Origin: an uncultured Woeseiaceae bacterium
GTDB lineage: Bacteria > Pseudomonadota > Gammaproteobacteria > Steroidobacterales > Woeseiaceae
DNA length: 45,673 bases
Direction of reading: 5' to 3'
Assembly (NCBI GenBank): GCA_902517795.1
Contig: CABYDR010000007.1
Coordinates: 1-45,673 of the forward strand
Shown piece by piece: positions 37,804 through 45,673 of this stretch. The first letter of the stretch is position 1. The number at the start of each line of letters is the position of its first letter. Both the position numbers and the translations under genes were made by a program. A model generated the notes under the pieces. It saw nothing but the letters and a program-made list of their open reading frames with translations, did no database searches and had not been told where the DNA came from.

Positions 37804-38706
37804 ATGGTTACAGTTGAATCTCTGATTAGAGAGACCGCAAATAAATTTAATGAGTCCAGTCTTACATTTGGTCATGGGACAGATAATGCTATTGATGAGG
37901 CGGCCTATCTTATTTTTGGCTATCTTGATCTTAATCATGATGAAGCGGAAGAAGCTTATCAGAAATCTATTTCAAATGAAGATTTACTAGAAATCGATAA
38001 ATTGATTGACTGTCGAATCAATCAAAATTGTCCGGTGGCCTATTTGATTAAAAAAGCTTGGTTTGCTGGACTCGAATTTTTTGTTGATGAGAGAGTATTA
38101 GTGCCAAGATCTCCATTGGCAGAATTAATCACAAATAAATTAAGACCCTGGGCTGATGATAGACTAGTGACTAGAGCATTAGATATGGGAACTGGAAGTG
38201 GTTGTATTGCAATTGCTTTGGGAAAATTTTTTCCTGATATTGAAATTGACGCTATTGATTATTCTTCCGAGGCGCTTCAAGTAGCGAATATCAATCTTGA
38301 GCATCATAAAATGACAGATCGCATAAATTTAATTGAATCTGATTTTTTTTCTAATCTTCCCGAATATCAATACTCAAATTGCTACGATCTCATTATCAGT
38401 AATCCACCTTATGTTGATCAGGAGGATATTAGTAATATGGCTCCTGAGTTTCATCATGAGCCAATATTGGGTTTGGCATCAGGGAAAGATGGTTTAGAAT
38501 CTGTTAAAATACTTTTAAGAGAATCGTGTAAATATCTGAGAGATAATGGCTTATTAATTGTAGAAGTTGGAAATAGTCGACAAGCATTAGAAGAGTTTTA
38601 TCCAACACTTCCCTTTATCTGGATTGATTTTATGCTTGGCGGCGAGGGAGTTTTTTTGTTGATGAAGAGTGACCTTGAAGCACATATGGAAATATTAAAT
38701 AAATAG
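37804..38706 (+). CDS. prmB: Ribosomal protein uL3 glutamine methyltransferase
   Basis: N5-methylates a glutamine of ribosomal protein L3 with S-adenosylmethionine. From the ATG at 37804 it has 300 residues. The SAM site is [14 protein letters not shown], and the catalytic NPPYVD is present, followed by [18 protein letters not shown]. PrmC has the same motifs, but the aroC gene directly downstream is the classic PrmB neighbour. The gap to aroC is 8 bases, so they are likely one operon. Confidence 0.92.
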   Translation: MVTVESLIRETANKFNESSLTFGHGTDNAIDEAAYLIFGYLDLNHDEAEEAYQKSISNEDLLEIDKLIDCRINQNCPVAYLIKKAWFAGLEFFVDERVLVPRSPLAELITNKLRPWADDRLVTRALDMGTGSGCIAIALGKFFPDIEIDAIDYSSEALQVANINLEHHKMTDRINLIESDFFSNLPEYQYSNCYDLIISNPPYVDQEDISNMAPEFHHEPILGLASGKDGLESVKILLRESCKYLRDNGLLIVEVGNSRQALEEFYPTLPFIWIDFMLGGEGVFLLMKSDLEAHMEILNK

Positions 38707-38714
38707 GATTAGAT

Positions 38715-39812
38715 ATGTCTGGCAATACCTTTGGAAAAATTTTTACAGTAACCACTTTTGGCGAAAGTCATGGTGTTGCTCTCGGTTGTATTGTTGATGG
38801 TTGCCCTCCAGGTATGACTTTGTCCGAGAAAGATATACAAGTCGATCTTGATAGAAGAAGCCCAGGAAAGTCAGAGCACACAACAAAACGCAACGAACCA
38901 GATACCGTTGAGATTCTCTCTGGCACATTTGAAGGGAAAACTACTGGCACACCAATCGGACTTATTATTAGAAATAAAGATCAAAAATCAAAAGACTATA
39001 GCGATATAAAAGATAAATTTAGACCGGGTCATGCCGATTATACCTATCAGCAAAAATATGGAATTAGAGACTATCGAGGCGGAGGAAGATCTTCAGCTAG
39101 AGAGACAGCAATGAGAGTGGCTGCAGGAGCTATTGCTAAAAAGTATCTAAAAGAAAAGTTCAACGTTCAGATTGATGGTTATTTGACTCAATTAGGGCCG
39201 ATCAAGCTGGATATCACTGATAAAGATTTTGTGAAAAAAAATCCCTATTTTTGTGCCGATCCAGATCGTTATGAAGAGATCAACTCTTACATGCAAAAAT
39301 TAAGAGAGGAGGGCGACTCCATAGGTGCAAGAATTAGCATTGTAGCGAAAAATATGCCTGTCGGTCTTGGAGAGCCGGTATTCGATAAACTTGAGGCAGA
39401 TATAGCTCATGGTTTGATGAGTATTAATGCAGTTAAAGGTGTTGAGATCGGCTCAGGATTTGCTTCTATAACTCAGAAAGGAAGTGAGCATAGAGATGTG
39501 CTTTCAGAAGAAGGTTTTCAAAAGAATGATTCAGGCGGCACATTAGGAGGTATTTCATCCGGTCAGGACATATTTGCAAGTATCGCTTTAAAGCCTACAT
39601 CCAGTATTTCAGCAGTCACTTCAACAATTAATAAAGACGGTGAAAATACTGAGATTTCAACAACAGGACGACATGATCCCTGTGTTGGTTTGAGAGCGGC
39701 ACCTATTGCCGAATCAATGATGGCGCTGGTATTGATGGATCATGCATTAAGACAGCGAGCACAAAATGCTGACGTTGATTCAAAGACACCAATCATTGAT
39801 GGCGGTATATAA
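38715..39812 (+). CDS. aroC: Chorismate synthase
   Basis: Final step of the shikimate pathway, EPSP to chorismate, using reduced FMN. The 365 residues carry the three family signatures: [18 protein letters not shown] near the start, the [29 protein letters not shown] block, and the late [10 protein letters not shown] ... [18 protein letters not shown]. Length matches E. coli (361). Riboflavin genes in the same window supply its cofactor, but there is no operon link. Confidence 0.97.
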   Translation: MSGNTFGKIFTVTTFGESHGVALGCIVDGCPPGMTLSEKDIQVDLDRRSPGKSEHTTKRNEPDTVEILSGTFEGKTTGTPIGLIIRNKDQKSKDYSDIKDKFRPGHADYTYQQKYGIRDYRGGGRSSARETAMRVAAGAIAKKYLKEKFNVQIDGYLTQLGPIKLDITDKDFVKKNPYFCADPDRYEEINSYMQKLREEGDSIGARISIVAKNMPVGLGEPVFDKLEADIAHGLMSINAVKGVEIGSGFASITQKGSEHRDVLSEEGFQKNDSGGTLGGISSGQDIFASIALKPTSSISAVTSTINKDGENTEISTTGRHDPCVGLRAAPIAESMMALVLMDHALRQRAQNADVDSKTPIIDGGI

Positions 39813-39863
39813 TTGTGGGCATTACAATCATATAAACCCACTTAATAAGAAGAGTATATAAAC

Positions 39864-40886
39864 ATGTTTAAGAATGTTAAATTTGCTGTAGTTGGTGCGA
39901 CTGGCGCTGTTGGTGAAGTTATGTTGGAAATCTTATCCGATAGGGGTGTACCGTCAGAGAATATTTTTCCATTAGCAAGTAATCGTTCACTAGGAAAACA
40001 AGTCGATTTTGGAGGTGAACAACTTGATATTATCGATCTGGCTGAATTTGATTTTTCAACAGTTGAAATAGGGTTATTTTCAGCTGGTGCTGATGTCTCT
40101 GAAATATATGCACCTCAGGCAGCAGATGCTGGTTGTATCGTAATAGATAATACATCCAGATACAGGTATGAGGACGATATTCCTCTCGTAATATCAGAAG
40201 TTAATCCAGAAAGGATAGCTGAATATAAAAATAGAGGAATTATCGCAAATCCAAACTGTTCTACTATGCAGATGCTGGTTCCTTTGAAACCAATTCATGA
40301 TGCCGTTGGAATAAGCAGGATCAATGTCGCAACCTATCAAGCCGTGTCTGGAGCCGGGAAAGAAATGATTGAAGATTTGGTAAACCAAACTTCCTCCCTA
40401 TTAAATGGTAAGCCAGTATCCACGAAAGGTAAAACTAAACAAATTGCTTTTAATGCGATTCCTCATATTGATAATTTCCAAGAAAATAAATACACCAAAG
40501 AAGAGATGAAAATGGTCTGGGAGACTCAAAAAATATTAGAAGATAGCAGTATAATGGTAAATCCGACTGCAGTACGTATACCGGTTTTCTACGGACATTC
40601 TGAAGCTGTTCATATGGAGACAAAGTCGAAGATTTCATGCAACGAAGTTATTGATTTAATGAATCAAACTGACGGTGTTGAGGTGATTGATGGCGTCGAG
40701 CTTGGCGCTTACCCAACCGCAGTATCTGATGCCTCAGGTGCTGATCCAGTCTATGTGGGCAGGATAAGGGAGGATATCAGTCATCCTAATGGCATCAATC
40801 TCTGGATTGTAGCTGATAATATCCGAAAAGGAGCAGCTCTTAATACTGTCCAAATTGCTGAGATACTGGTAAGAGACTACCTGTAA
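39864..40886 (+). CDS. asd: Aspartate-semialdehyde dehydrogenase
   Basis: Reduces aspartyl phosphate to the semialdehyde for lysine, threonine, methionine and diaminopimelate synthesis. The 340 residues show the NADP fold VVGATGAVGEVMLEIL, the active cysteine C132 in NPNCSTMQM, TYQAVSGAGK, and the histidine region VRIPVFYGHSEAVH. This is the second, shorter Asd type found in Pseudomonas and many other bacteria. A 51-base gap from aroC holds GTGGG/CCCAC arms (39815-39841) of unknown meaning. Confidence 0.96.
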   Translation: MFKNVKFAVVGATGAVGEVMLEILSDRGVPSENIFPLASNRSLGKQVDFGGEQLDIIDLAEFDFSTVEIGLFSAGADVSEIYAPQAADAGCIVIDNTSRYRYEDDIPLVISEVNPERIAEYKNRGIIANPNCSTMQMLVPLKPIHDAVGISRINVATYQAVSGAGKEMIEDLVNQTSSLLNGKPVSTKGKTKQIAFNAIPHIDNFQENKYTKEEMKMVWETQKILEDSSIMVNPTAVRIPVFYGHSEAVHMETKSKISCNEVIDLMNQTDGVEVIDGVELGAYPTAVSDASGADPVYVGRIREDISHPNGINLWIVADNIRKGAALNTVQIAEILVRDYL

Positions 40887-40912
40887 AAAAGTCTAGGTGT
40901 CATAGCGTTTTA

Positions 40913-40941
40913 TTGTGATAAAGTAAATTTACTGTTTAATA
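40913..40941 (+). promoter_or_regulatory. Candidate fimV promoter with 12-bp palindrome in the spacer
   Basis: TTGTGA (40913-40918), a 17-base spacer and TTAATA (40936-40941) form a promoter-like pair. The spacer contains the perfect palindrome AGTAAATTTACT (40922-40933), placed where a repressor would block polymerase. It lies in the 72-base asd-fimV gap. Chance is possible in AT-rich sequence. Confidence 0.3.
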
Positions 40942-40958
40942 ACTGTGGAACTAATAAA

Positions 40959-42164
40959 GTGCTTCTTCGTGTAATAGGGCTCCTTTTTATATTGCAACAT
41001 GGCCTAAATAGCAATCAAATAGTTGATCATGTTGTTGTATCCAAACTAAATGAGCCTTTAAGTATTAACCTTTCATTTGATCTATCAAAACCAGAAGACA
41101 GTGATTTATCCATAAAACTCGCCTCAAAAAATAGGTATCAACAATATGGAATTGAAAGGCCAAAATTACTTGATAGGATCAAAATCAGTCATAGTGAGAG
41201 TAATACAGACGGTAAGAAGAATTATAATATTAATTCAGAGATTCCAATTACTCGTGCCTCCTTCATTCTTCTTTTTGAGTTAACAAATAATAATGAAAAC
41301 AGTTTGATCAGTATTCCTGTTACCCTGTTTTTAGAGGATGTCTCAGGTCAATATATAATCCAACCTGGAGATACTCTATGGAGTATTGCCTATAAAAATC
41401 GACCCAGCGACCAATTTACAATGGATCAAATGATGATAGCTTTGTATAAGAATAATCATGATCTCTTTTCAGGAAATATTAATGATATCAAGGAGGGTAT
41501 TGTTGAGATTCCATCAGAGGATTTCATTAGTCTTGTGCCATCTGACAGTATTTTTAGTGTAGATAATCTCAGCTTGTATCAAGTGGACAAAAATGCCATT
41601 GACACTAATAAAGAGATCAACTTAAATTTCAACGAGAAAGCTGATTCATCTAATAATAATATAAACATCAAGTTGGATATTGCTCAAGATGATTATGAGC
41701 TTTCTATTTCTGAGGGAAATACCAGCCAAAACGAACCCATCAATAACGCAGATTTTCAAAAAGAAATATCTAATGAAACTGACCGAGATGAAAAAAAGTT
41801 GGCAACAAAGAGCCCAAAAATTACACCAGAAACTAGAGTTATAGTAAAAAATAAAAGCATCAATTTTAAAGAATTATTACAAATAGTTGATAATTTTTGG
41901 GCTCTTATTTCGCTTGGAGTAGTTCTTTTCTTGTTCATTTTATTTAGTATTGTAAAAAAGTTTAAAAATGACAAAAAATCAATTGCAGATTTAGAAAACT
42001 CAATAAGTGATAATGAAATTGCCACAAAATTGGATCTTGCAAGAGCCTATGTTGATATGGGTGAACCTGATGGGGCATATGAAATACTTGATGAAGTAAT
42101 CTCAAAAGGCAATAAATCACAACAATTACTCGCAAAGAAACTCCTTAAATCCATTGATAGCTAA
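40959..42164 (+). CDS. fimV: FimV-like peptidoglycan-binding polar protein (short form)
   Basis: FimV proteins are inner-membrane, cell-wall-binding scaffolds that organise the cell pole, type IV pili and twitching. This one has 401 residues, far below the roughly 900 of Pseudomonas FimV. It keeps the order of parts: an N-terminal signal-like segment; a beta domain (about 28-125); LysM (about 130-180, YIIQPGDTLWSIAYKNRPSD); a variable acidic linker; one membrane helix (about 312-333); and the C-terminal FimV domain (ATKLDLARAYVDMGEPDGAYEILDEVI). The long acidic repeat region is missing. The start is GTG at 40959. Its place between asd and truA is the conserved one. Confidence 0.88.
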   Translation: MLLRVIGLLFILQHGLNSNQIVDHVVVSKLNEPLSINLSFDLSKPEDSDLSIKLASKNRYQQYGIERPKLLDRIKISHSESNTDGKKNYNINSEIPITRASFILLFELTNNNENSLISIPVTLFLEDVSGQYIIQPGDTLWSIAYKNRPSDQFTMDQMMIALYKNNHDLFSGNINDIKEGIVEIPSEDFISLVPSDSIFSVDNLSLYQVDKNAIDTNKEINLNFNEKADSSNNNINIKLDIAQDDYELSISEGNTSQNEPINNADFQKEISNETDRDEKKLATKSPKITPETRVIVKNKSINFKELLQIVDNFWALISLGVVLFLFILFSIVKKFKNDKKSIADLENSISDNEIATKLDLARAYVDMGEPDGAYEILDEVISKGNKSQQLLAKKLLKSIDS

Positions 42165-42182
42165 TCTGGGTAATTAAAAAAA

Positions 42183-42971
42183 ATGAGAATAGTAATGGGT
42201 GTAGAGTATGATGGCAATGCTTACAATGGGTGGCAAAAACAAAATGTTGGTATTGGAATTCAAACAATTGTTGAGCAATCAATCTCAGAAGTAGCCAATT
42301 CCAAAACGGAGATTGTTTGTGCTGGTCGAACTGATGCCGGAGTGCATGCTAGAGGTCAGATAATTCATTATGACACCAATGCAAAAAGGACAAATTATGA
42401 ATGGCAAACTGGCGTTAATAGTCATCTTCCTGATGATATAAATATAAATTTTACAAAAGAGGTGACGGAAGATTTCCATGCAAGATTTTCAGCTACCAAT
42501 CGTGCCTATCAGTATTTTATATTCAACAGTAGAAATAGATCCTCACTACTCAGAGATAGATTTTGGTGGATACGAGACACATTAGATGAATCTTTGATGC
42601 AAGAAGGGGCAAAAATTCTAGTTGGAGAGCATGATTTTAACTCTTTTCGAGCCTCATCCTGCCAAGCTTCCTCACCTATAAGAACAATCAAAAATCTGGA
42701 TGTTCAAAGAAATGATCAGTTTCTTATTATCTCAATAAAAGCAAATGCTTTCTTACAGAAAATGGTGAGGAATATAGTTGGCTCCCTTGTGCATATTGGT
42801 CTTGGGAAAAAAACAAATGATTGGCTCATTGATGTTCTTGAGGCAAGAGATAGAAAGAGAGCCGGTATTACAGCGCCATCGCATGGGTTATGCTTAATCG
42901 AAGTCGATTATCCAAAAAATTATGAAATTCCAAAAATTGATAATCGTGATATTTTCATGCATATGGTTTAG
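42183..42971 (+). CDS. truA: tRNA pseudouridine(38-40) synthase
   Basis: Makes pseudouridine at tRNA positions 38-40. The 262 residues contain YDGNAYNGWQKQ, the catalytic aspartate in CAGRTDAGVHARGQ, HDFNSFRASSCQ and the C-terminal FLQKMVRNIVGSLVHIG. It lies between fimV and accD, with 18 bases before and 12 after. Confidence 0.96.
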   Translation: MRIVMGVEYDGNAYNGWQKQNVGIGIQTIVEQSISEVANSKTEIVCAGRTDAGVHARGQIIHYDTNAKRTNYEWQTGVNSHLPDDININFTKEVTEDFHARFSATNRAYQYFIFNSRNRSSLLRDRFWWIRDTLDESLMQEGAKILVGEHDFNSFRASSCQASSPIRTIKNLDVQRNDQFLIISIKANAFLQKMVRNIVGSLVHIGLGKKTNDWLIDVLEARDRKRAGITAPSHGLCLIEVDYPKNYEIPKIDNRDIFMHMV

Positions 42972-42983
42972 AGTATTTAAGTT

Positions 42984-43838
42984 ATGAGCTGGTTTGAAAA
43001 ATTAATTCCATCAAGAATAAGCACTTTCAAAAAAAAGAGAAATGTTCCGGAGGGTGTTTGGGTAAAATGCCAAAAATGTGATGCTCAGCTCTATCGTGCA
43101 GAATTAGAGAGAAACTTTAAGGTATGTCCAAAGTGCAATTTCCACATGAGGATCGGCGCCAGAGAGAGATTGCATTTTTTTCTCGATACTGAGAGGCAGA
43201 CTGAGATTGCTGAAAGTATAAGTTCAGTTGACCCTCTAAAATTTAAGGATACAAAAAAGTATTCAGATAGGATTTCGCAGGCTAAGAAAACTACCAATGA
43301 GCAGGATGCATTCGTCGTGATCTCTGGAGAGGTGGAAGGAATTAGACTGATGGCATGCTCATTTGATTTTAATTTCTTGGGTGGATCTATGGGATCTGCA
43401 GTGGGCGAGCGGTTTTGTGTTGCTACTGAATATTGCTTGAAGTATAAATTACCTTTAGTAGTGTTCTCATGCAGTGGAGGTGCGAGAATGCAAGAAGGGT
43501 TGCTGTCATTATTTCAGATGGCAAAGACTTCAGCGGCAATAGCAAAACTCCATAAAGAAAGAATTCCATATATTTCGGTAATGACTGATCCGACCACAGG
43601 TGGAGTATCAGCGTCTCTTGCAATGCTTGGCGATATTAATATTGCAGAGCCTGAAGCACTGATAGGTTTTGCCGGACCAAGAGTAATTGAACAGACTGTC
43701 AGACAAAAATTACCAGAGGGCTTTCAGAGAAGCGAGTTTCTTCTTGAGCATGGCGCCTTGGATATGATTGTTGATCGACGACAAATGAGAGAGAAAATTA
43801 TATCCATTTTGTCATTTTTAAAGAATGAAACTCCTTAG
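42984..43838 (+). CDS. accD: Acetyl-CoA carboxylase carboxyltransferase, beta subunit
   Basis: With AccA transfers carboxyl from biotin-carrier protein to acetyl-CoA, the first step of fatty-acid synthesis. The 284 residues start with the zinc ribbon (C29, C32, C48, C51), followed by the crotonase-like carboxyltransferase core with [41 protein letters not shown] and the oxyanion region [12 protein letters not shown]. accA is not in the window. folC follows, as usual. Confidence 0.97.
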   Translation: MSWFEKLIPSRISTFKKKRNVPEGVWVKCQKCDAQLYRAELERNFKVCPKCNFHMRIGARERLHFFLDTERQTEIAESISSVDPLKFKDTKKYSDRISQAKKTTNEQDAFVVISGEVEGIRLMACSFDFNFLGGSMGSAVGERFCVATEYCLKYKLPLVVFSCSGGARMQEGLLSLFQMAKTSAAIAKLHKERIPYISVMTDPTTGGVSASLAMLGDINIAEPEALIGFAGPRVIEQTVRQKLPEGFQRSEFLLEHGALDMIVDRRQMREKIISILSFLKNETP

Positions 43839-43882
43839 TAATTAAGAGGAAAATGAGCTTTTAATTAAGGATATCTGACCTT

Positions 43883-45154
43883 TTGAAAAAGAACTTACAA
43901 GAATGGTTATCCTGGCAAGAGAGTCTTTCCTCAAAAGAAATAAATTTAGGGTTAGATCGTGTCACACGTGTCTTTGATAGACTGAAATTCATAAGACCAA
44001 AAAAAATTATAACTGTAGCAGGTACCAATGGAAAAGGTTCAGTTGTCTCCATACTCGAATCAATTCTGATAACTCAGGGTTTTCAAGTTGGCTCGTACAC
44101 CTCGCCTCATATGCACAAATATAATGAGAGGATTAAGGTGAATTGTAATCCCGTATCAAATAAAAAAATAACTGATGCATTTGAAAAGATTGAGAATGTT
44201 CGTTGCAATCAGCTTCTTACTTATTTTGAGTTTGGTACGCTTGCTGCTTTGGATATTTTATCATATTCATATGTTGATTATTTAATCCTCGAAGTTGGCT
44301 TAGGAGGAAGATTGGATGCTGTAAATGTTATTGATCCAGATGGTTCAATAATAACTAATATCGGCTTAGACCATATGGATTGGTTGGGTGATAGCAGGGA
44401 AAAGATTGGGTATGAAAAGGCTGGAATAATGAGAGATAACATTCCAACAGTTTATGGTGAATTGGACCCACCAAATAGCATCAAAGATACAGCCTTCGAT
44501 AAGAGTGCTGATCTAATTTTAATGGGTGAGGACTATAGCTATGAGAATTCATTAAATGGATTATGGAATTGGCAAGGAAGATATAATAGAAGAGGCAATC
44601 TCGAATCTTCAGATATAAAGGGATCCCATCAAGTCAAAAATATTTCAGCAGCTCTGGCTTTATTAGAGAGTATAAATAGTGATGAATTACCGTCAGAAAG
44701 AACAATCAATAAAGCAATGCAAGGAATCCATCTCGAAGGAAGGTTGGACCAGAGGTTATATCATGGGAGAAACTGGTTATTTGATGTAGCCCACAATCAT
44801 GACAGCGCAAGAATATTAGGTGATTTTCTATCTAAACAAGAATTTAGAAGATGTATATTTATTTTTGGCATTATGTCAGATAAGGATATTCACAAGGTTA
44901 TCGATGAGATTGCCGAATATGCAACACATTGGTTTATCCCAAAACTTGGGATTACAAGATCAATAGAACCGAGCGATCTGATGAAAATCATCGAAGAAAA
45001 GAATACAGGAAGTTGTTCTATGAATAATTCTGTCGCACAATCGATAAATATGGCGGTAGACTTAACCTCAAAAGATGATCTAATTGTTATTACTGGTTCA
45101 TTCTTTGTTGTCTCGCCAGCTTTATACTATCTGAAAGAAACAGGAACGAATTGA
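43883..45154 (+). CDS. folC: Bifunctional folylpolyglutamate/dihydrofolate synthase
   Basis: Adds glutamate to dihydropteroate and extends the polyglutamate tail of folates. The 423 residues contain the conserved N-terminal LSSKEINLGLDRV, the ATP P-loop VAGTNGKGSVV (about 45-55), YTSPHMHKYNERI, LEVGLGGRLDAVN, NIGLDHMDWLG, and the Mur-ligase C-domain piece LFDVAHNHDSA. The start is TTG at 43883, since no ATG or GTG precedes LQEWLSWQESL in frame. An AAGGA lies about 12 bases upstream, rather far. Confidence 0.94.
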   Translation: MKKNLQEWLSWQESLSSKEINLGLDRVTRVFDRLKFIRPKKIITVAGTNGKGSVVSILESILITQGFQVGSYTSPHMHKYNERIKVNCNPVSNKKITDAFEKIENVRCNQLLTYFEFGTLAALDILSYSYVDYLILEVGLGGRLDAVNVIDPDGSIITNIGLDHMDWLGDSREKIGYEKAGIMRDNIPTVYGELDPPNSIKDTAFDKSADLILMGEDYSYENSLNGLWNWQGRYNRRGNLESSDIKGSHQVKNISAALALLESINSDELPSERTINKAMQGIHLEGRLDQRLYHGRNWLFDVAHNHDSARILGDFLSKQEFRRCIFIFGIMSDKDIHKVIDEIAEYATHWFIPKLGITRSIEPSDLMKIIEEKNTGSCSMNNSVAQSINMAVDLTSKDDLIVITGSFFVVSPALYYLKETGTN

Positions 45155-45156
45155 AA

Positions 45157-45673
45157 ATGAAGCAAGAAATAAAACAAAGGATAGTAGGCGCAATTATATT
45201 TGTGATTTTCATATCAATTATGGTTCCACCCATTTTGGATGGCCACAATTCAAAAAATAACAATGATGAAGTATTGGTATCTTCTAATCAGTTTAATCAA
45301 AAAGAAAGAAAGGTGATTGAAATTGATTTGAGAGAGGGGAGTTTGCCATCAAATATGTCAAGTAATAAAAAAAATACTTATATTGATAGGTTTAAAGAAT
45401 ACATAAGCACCTTTAAAAGCGATGAAATCACTGAGAAAAAAGAGATTCAGGACTCAAATATAAGTGAGCCCGGGAGAGCCAGTGTGATTTTTGACGAATT
45501 TGAGAGTTCGTCATGGATAATTCAGGTTGGAAGTTATATGGAACTCGAGAACGCAAGAAATCAAATTGCTAATTTAAGAGATATAGAAATTAGTGCTTAT
45601 CTAATCGAAGATATTAAAAACAATCAAAGTAATTATAAGGTAAGAATTGGTGTCAATTTATCTGAGAAAAAAG
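45157..45673 (+). CDS. dedD: SPOR-domain membrane protein DedD (3'-truncated)
   Basis: The frame is open from the ATG at 45157 through the last base, giving 172 codons with no stop, so the gene runs off the window. Seen: a short basic start MKQEIKQR; one membrane helix (about 10-27); a polar linker; and the start of a SPOR domain at about residue 120 (SWIIQVGSYMELENARNQ, YKVRIGV). SPOR domains bind denuded peptidoglycan at the division septum. The position two bases after folC is the conserved place of dedD. The identity of the last residues is unknown. Confidence 0.88.
   Translation, partial: MKQEIKQRIVGAIIFVIFISIMVPPILDGHNSKNNNDEVLVSSNQFNQKERKVIEIDLREGSLPSNMSSNKKNTYIDRFKEYISTFKSDEITEKKEIQDSNISEPGRASVIFDEFESSSWIIQVGSYMELENARNQIANLRDIEISAYLIEDIKNNQSNYKVRIGVNLSEKK

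Noticed and set aside
39813-39863. GTGGG/CCCAC arms between aroC and asd as a terminator
   Set aside because: Only five pairs with a 17-base loop and no T-run; too weak to call.
43838-43882. TAATTAA/TTAATTA arms before folC as a terminator
   Set aside because: All-AT stem with a 16-base loop and no T-tract; likely chance.
1-45673. tRNA or rRNA genes, insertion sequences, prophage, CRISPR arrays
   Set aside because: No cloverleaf-like blocks, transposase motifs, terminal inverted repeats or regularly spaced repeats were found apart from the cadherin units, and coding density leaves little room for them.

Overview
The window reads as a compact stretch of chromosome from a gammaproteobacterium, most likely a free-living aquatic or marine one. 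Evidence is the gammaproteobacterial gene orders ribD-ribE-ribBX-ribH-nusB-thiL-pgpA and asd-fimV-truA-accD-folC-dedD, an adjacent parE-parC pair, EF-P with EpmA, a DUF1820 gene, FimV, and an AT-rich right half. I cannot name a genus. There are 40 protein genes, two of them cut by the window edges. I see no RNA genes, insertion sequences, prophage or CRISPR, and no gene-free gap longer than about 190 bases.

Left region (1-13.5 kb, richer in G+C): the 3' end of a giant secreted protein with an acidic repeat head, cadherin-like repeats, a LamG-like segment and a TbpB-like terminal barrel. It is followed by a one-domain voltage-gated cation channel whose filter is TYDDW, then tadA, convergent mltF, a small unknown lipoprotein, gmhA-gmhB, a convergent Tat-exported aldo/keto reductase and acs.

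Middle region (13.6-30 kb): a DUF1820 gene, purL, a convergent aminotransferase-ettA pair, a deacetylase-fold gene and a LonN-domain gene. A clear hairpin terminator follows, then the long operon glyA-nrdR-ribD-ribE-ribBX-ribH-nusB-thiL-pgpA, which links one-carbon, deoxynucleotide control, riboflavin, thiamin and phospholipid functions. An isolated xseB converges on it.

Right region (30-45.7 kb, very AT-rich): parE-parC-efp forward, then a reverse cluster SCO1-PCuAC-psd-epmA (copper delivery, phosphatidylethanolamine synthesis, EF-P lysylation). After that comes a forward run prmB-aroC-asd-fimV-truA-accD-folC-dedD.

Most genes are housekeeping. The unusual part is the first 7 kb: a very large, 5'-truncated, Ca2+-type repeat surface protein directly upstream of a NaChBac-type channel. 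The channel filter carries two aspartates where sodium-selective relatives have Glu-Ser. A calcium-linked role for this pair is a hypothesis, not something the sequence proves. Genes are packed tightly, with four convergent pairs overlapping at their 3' ends.
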